From NCBI GenBank assembly GCA_031178025.1, contig JAPSJU010000133.1, positions 1 to 5,918 of the forward strand: DNA of 5,918 nucleotides. The letters run 5' to 3'. The number at the start of each line of letters is the position of its first letter. Position 1 is the stretch's first letter. The translations under genes were made by a program, and so were the position numbers. Below the pieces are notes generated by a model. It was not told where the DNA came from and ran no database searches. It was given only the letters and a program-made list of their open reading frames with translations. Shown here in pieces: positions 5,149-5,918 of the stretch. Source of the stretch: Agromyces sp. Lineage in GTDB: Bacteria; Actinomycetota; Actinomycetes; Actinomycetales; Microbacteriaceae.

Positions 5149-5918
5149 ATGAGCGTTCCCGTGATCCTCGACGTCGACACCGGGGTCGACGACGCCCTCG
5201 CCATCCTGTTCGCCGTGCGGCATCCCGGCATCGAGGTGCTCGGAATCACGTGCGTGGCGGGCAACGCGCCGCTCGCCCAGGTCGTCGACAACACCCTGCG
5301 CGTGCTCGACGCGGCCGAGGCGCCCGAGATCCCGGTCGCCGCCGGAGCGGTGCGGCCACTCCTCGAATCGCCCCGGTCCGCGTCCCACGTGCACGGCGCC
5401 GACGGCCTCGGCGGCGTCTCCCTGCCGCCGACGACCCGCCGTGCCGAGCCCGTCGGCGCGGTCGAGCTCATGCGGCGACTCATCCTCGAGCACGACGAGC
5501 CGGTCACGCTCGTGGCGCTCGCCCCGCAGACCAACCTCGCACTGCTGCTGCGCACCTACCCCGAGGTCGGCGCCCGGATCGAGCGCATCGTGTTCATGGG
5601 CGGGTCCGCGAGCGTCGGCAACGCGACCGCCGTGGCCGAGTTCAACGTCTGGCACGATCCCGAGGCAGCGGCGATCGTGCTCGATGCCGGCGTGCCCTGT
5701 TACATGTACGGGCTCGACGTGTTCAACCACGTCGCCGTCGAGCACGACGTGGCGGTCGCGCTCGAGCGCGGCGACGATCGGCTCGGCCGAGTCGTCGGTG
5801 CCCTGCTCGGCCATCGCATCGCACGGTCGGACGGCGAGTCCGCCGAGTACACGGGCCTCATCGGCGACGCCGGCGCCGTCTGCTCGATCGTCGACCCCGC
5901 CGCCCTCCGCACCGAGGT
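5149..5918 (+). CDS. Nucleoside hydrolase, IunH/Rih family (3' end outside window)
   Basis: The first 256 residues of a calcium-dependent N-ribohydrolase, which splits a ribonucleoside into base and ribose for salvage. The metal site DVDTGVDDA (8-16) supplies D8, D10, D14 and D15. Other family landmarks are VAGN (36-39, with ribose-binding N39), HGADGLGG (82-89), APQTNLA (125-131), FMGG (149-152), N158, EFNVWHDPEAA (164-174) and GLD (188-190). D240 in IGDAGAV sits where the last calcium ligand is expected. The residue before it, normally the His that protonates the leaving base in inosine-uridine hydrolases, is G239, so base preference may differ. Family members run to about 310-330 residues, so roughly 60 are missing. 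It starts 23 bases after the FAD gene and may be co-transcribed. The ATG at 5149 is the only start that keeps the N-terminal strand whole. Exact substrate is uncertain. Confidence 0.94.
   Translation, partial: MSVPVILDVDTGVDDALAILFAVRHPGIEVLGITCVAGNAPLAQVVDNTLRVLDAAEAPEIPVAAGAVRPLLESPRSASHVHGADGLGGVSLPPTTRRAEPVGAVELMRRLILEHDEPVTLVALAPQTNLALLLRTYPEVGARIERIVFMGGSASVGNATAVAEFNVWHDPEAAAIVLDAGVPCYMYGLDVFNHVAVEHDVAVALERGDDRLGRVVGALLGHRIARSDGESAEYTGLIGDAGAVCSIVDPAALRTE

Noticed and set aside
1..5918. Mobile element, CRISPR array, tRNA or rRNA, toxin-antitoxin or phage genes
   Set aside because: No direct repeat array, terminal repeats, transposase or integrase motifs, or tRNA-like folds were seen; composition is even across the window and all six genes are housekeeping-like or accessory metabolism.

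Overview
The window is high-GC DNA with near-universal G/C at third codon positions, GTG starts alongside ATG, and many copies of the word GGATGC/GCATCC. Together with several start codons that seem to lie at the 5' end of their transcripts (leaderless), this suggests an actinobacterium. My best guess is Microbacteriaceae (Agromyces, Microbacterium, Leifsonia or similar), judged from style and not from any marker gene.

Six protein genes were found, all on the plus strand, filling most of the window. In order: (1) a SRPBCC-fold protein at 37-579; (2) a DUF1684 protein at 576-1205 that overlaps it by four bases; (3) a DEAD-box RNA helicase at 1445-3016 with a basic, Gly/Arg/Gln-rich tail; (4) a GNAT acetyltransferase at 3169-3672; (5) a berberine-bridge/VAO-type FAD-linked oxidoreductase at 3764-5125; (6) a calcium-dependent nucleoside hydrolase from 5149 that is cut by the window end. 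No RNA gene, mobile element, CRISPR array or convincing minus-strand gene was seen; the long minus-strand open frames are what GC-rich codon bias produces.

The first two genes look like a translationally coupled pair. The helicase follows a 239-base gap holding a possible promoter and a leader of about 190 bases, and is followed by a perfect 16-bp terminator-like hairpin. The acetyltransferase has its own promoter-like -10 exactly six bases before its ATG. The FAD protein has a Shine-Dalgarno start and an unusually long inverted repeat lying across its predicted promoter and leader. The nucleoside hydrolase begins 23 bases after the FAD gene and could be read from it or from its own -10. There is no clear common pathway: this looks like ordinary chromosomal gene order and not a defence, mobile or biosynthetic island.

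I found no obviously new multi-gene system. The points most worth a second look are the inverted repeat before the FAD protein, the helicase leader, the nucleoside hydrolase in which the usual catalytic His before the last calcium-binding Asp appears to be Gly, and the fused reading of SRPBCC and DUF1684.
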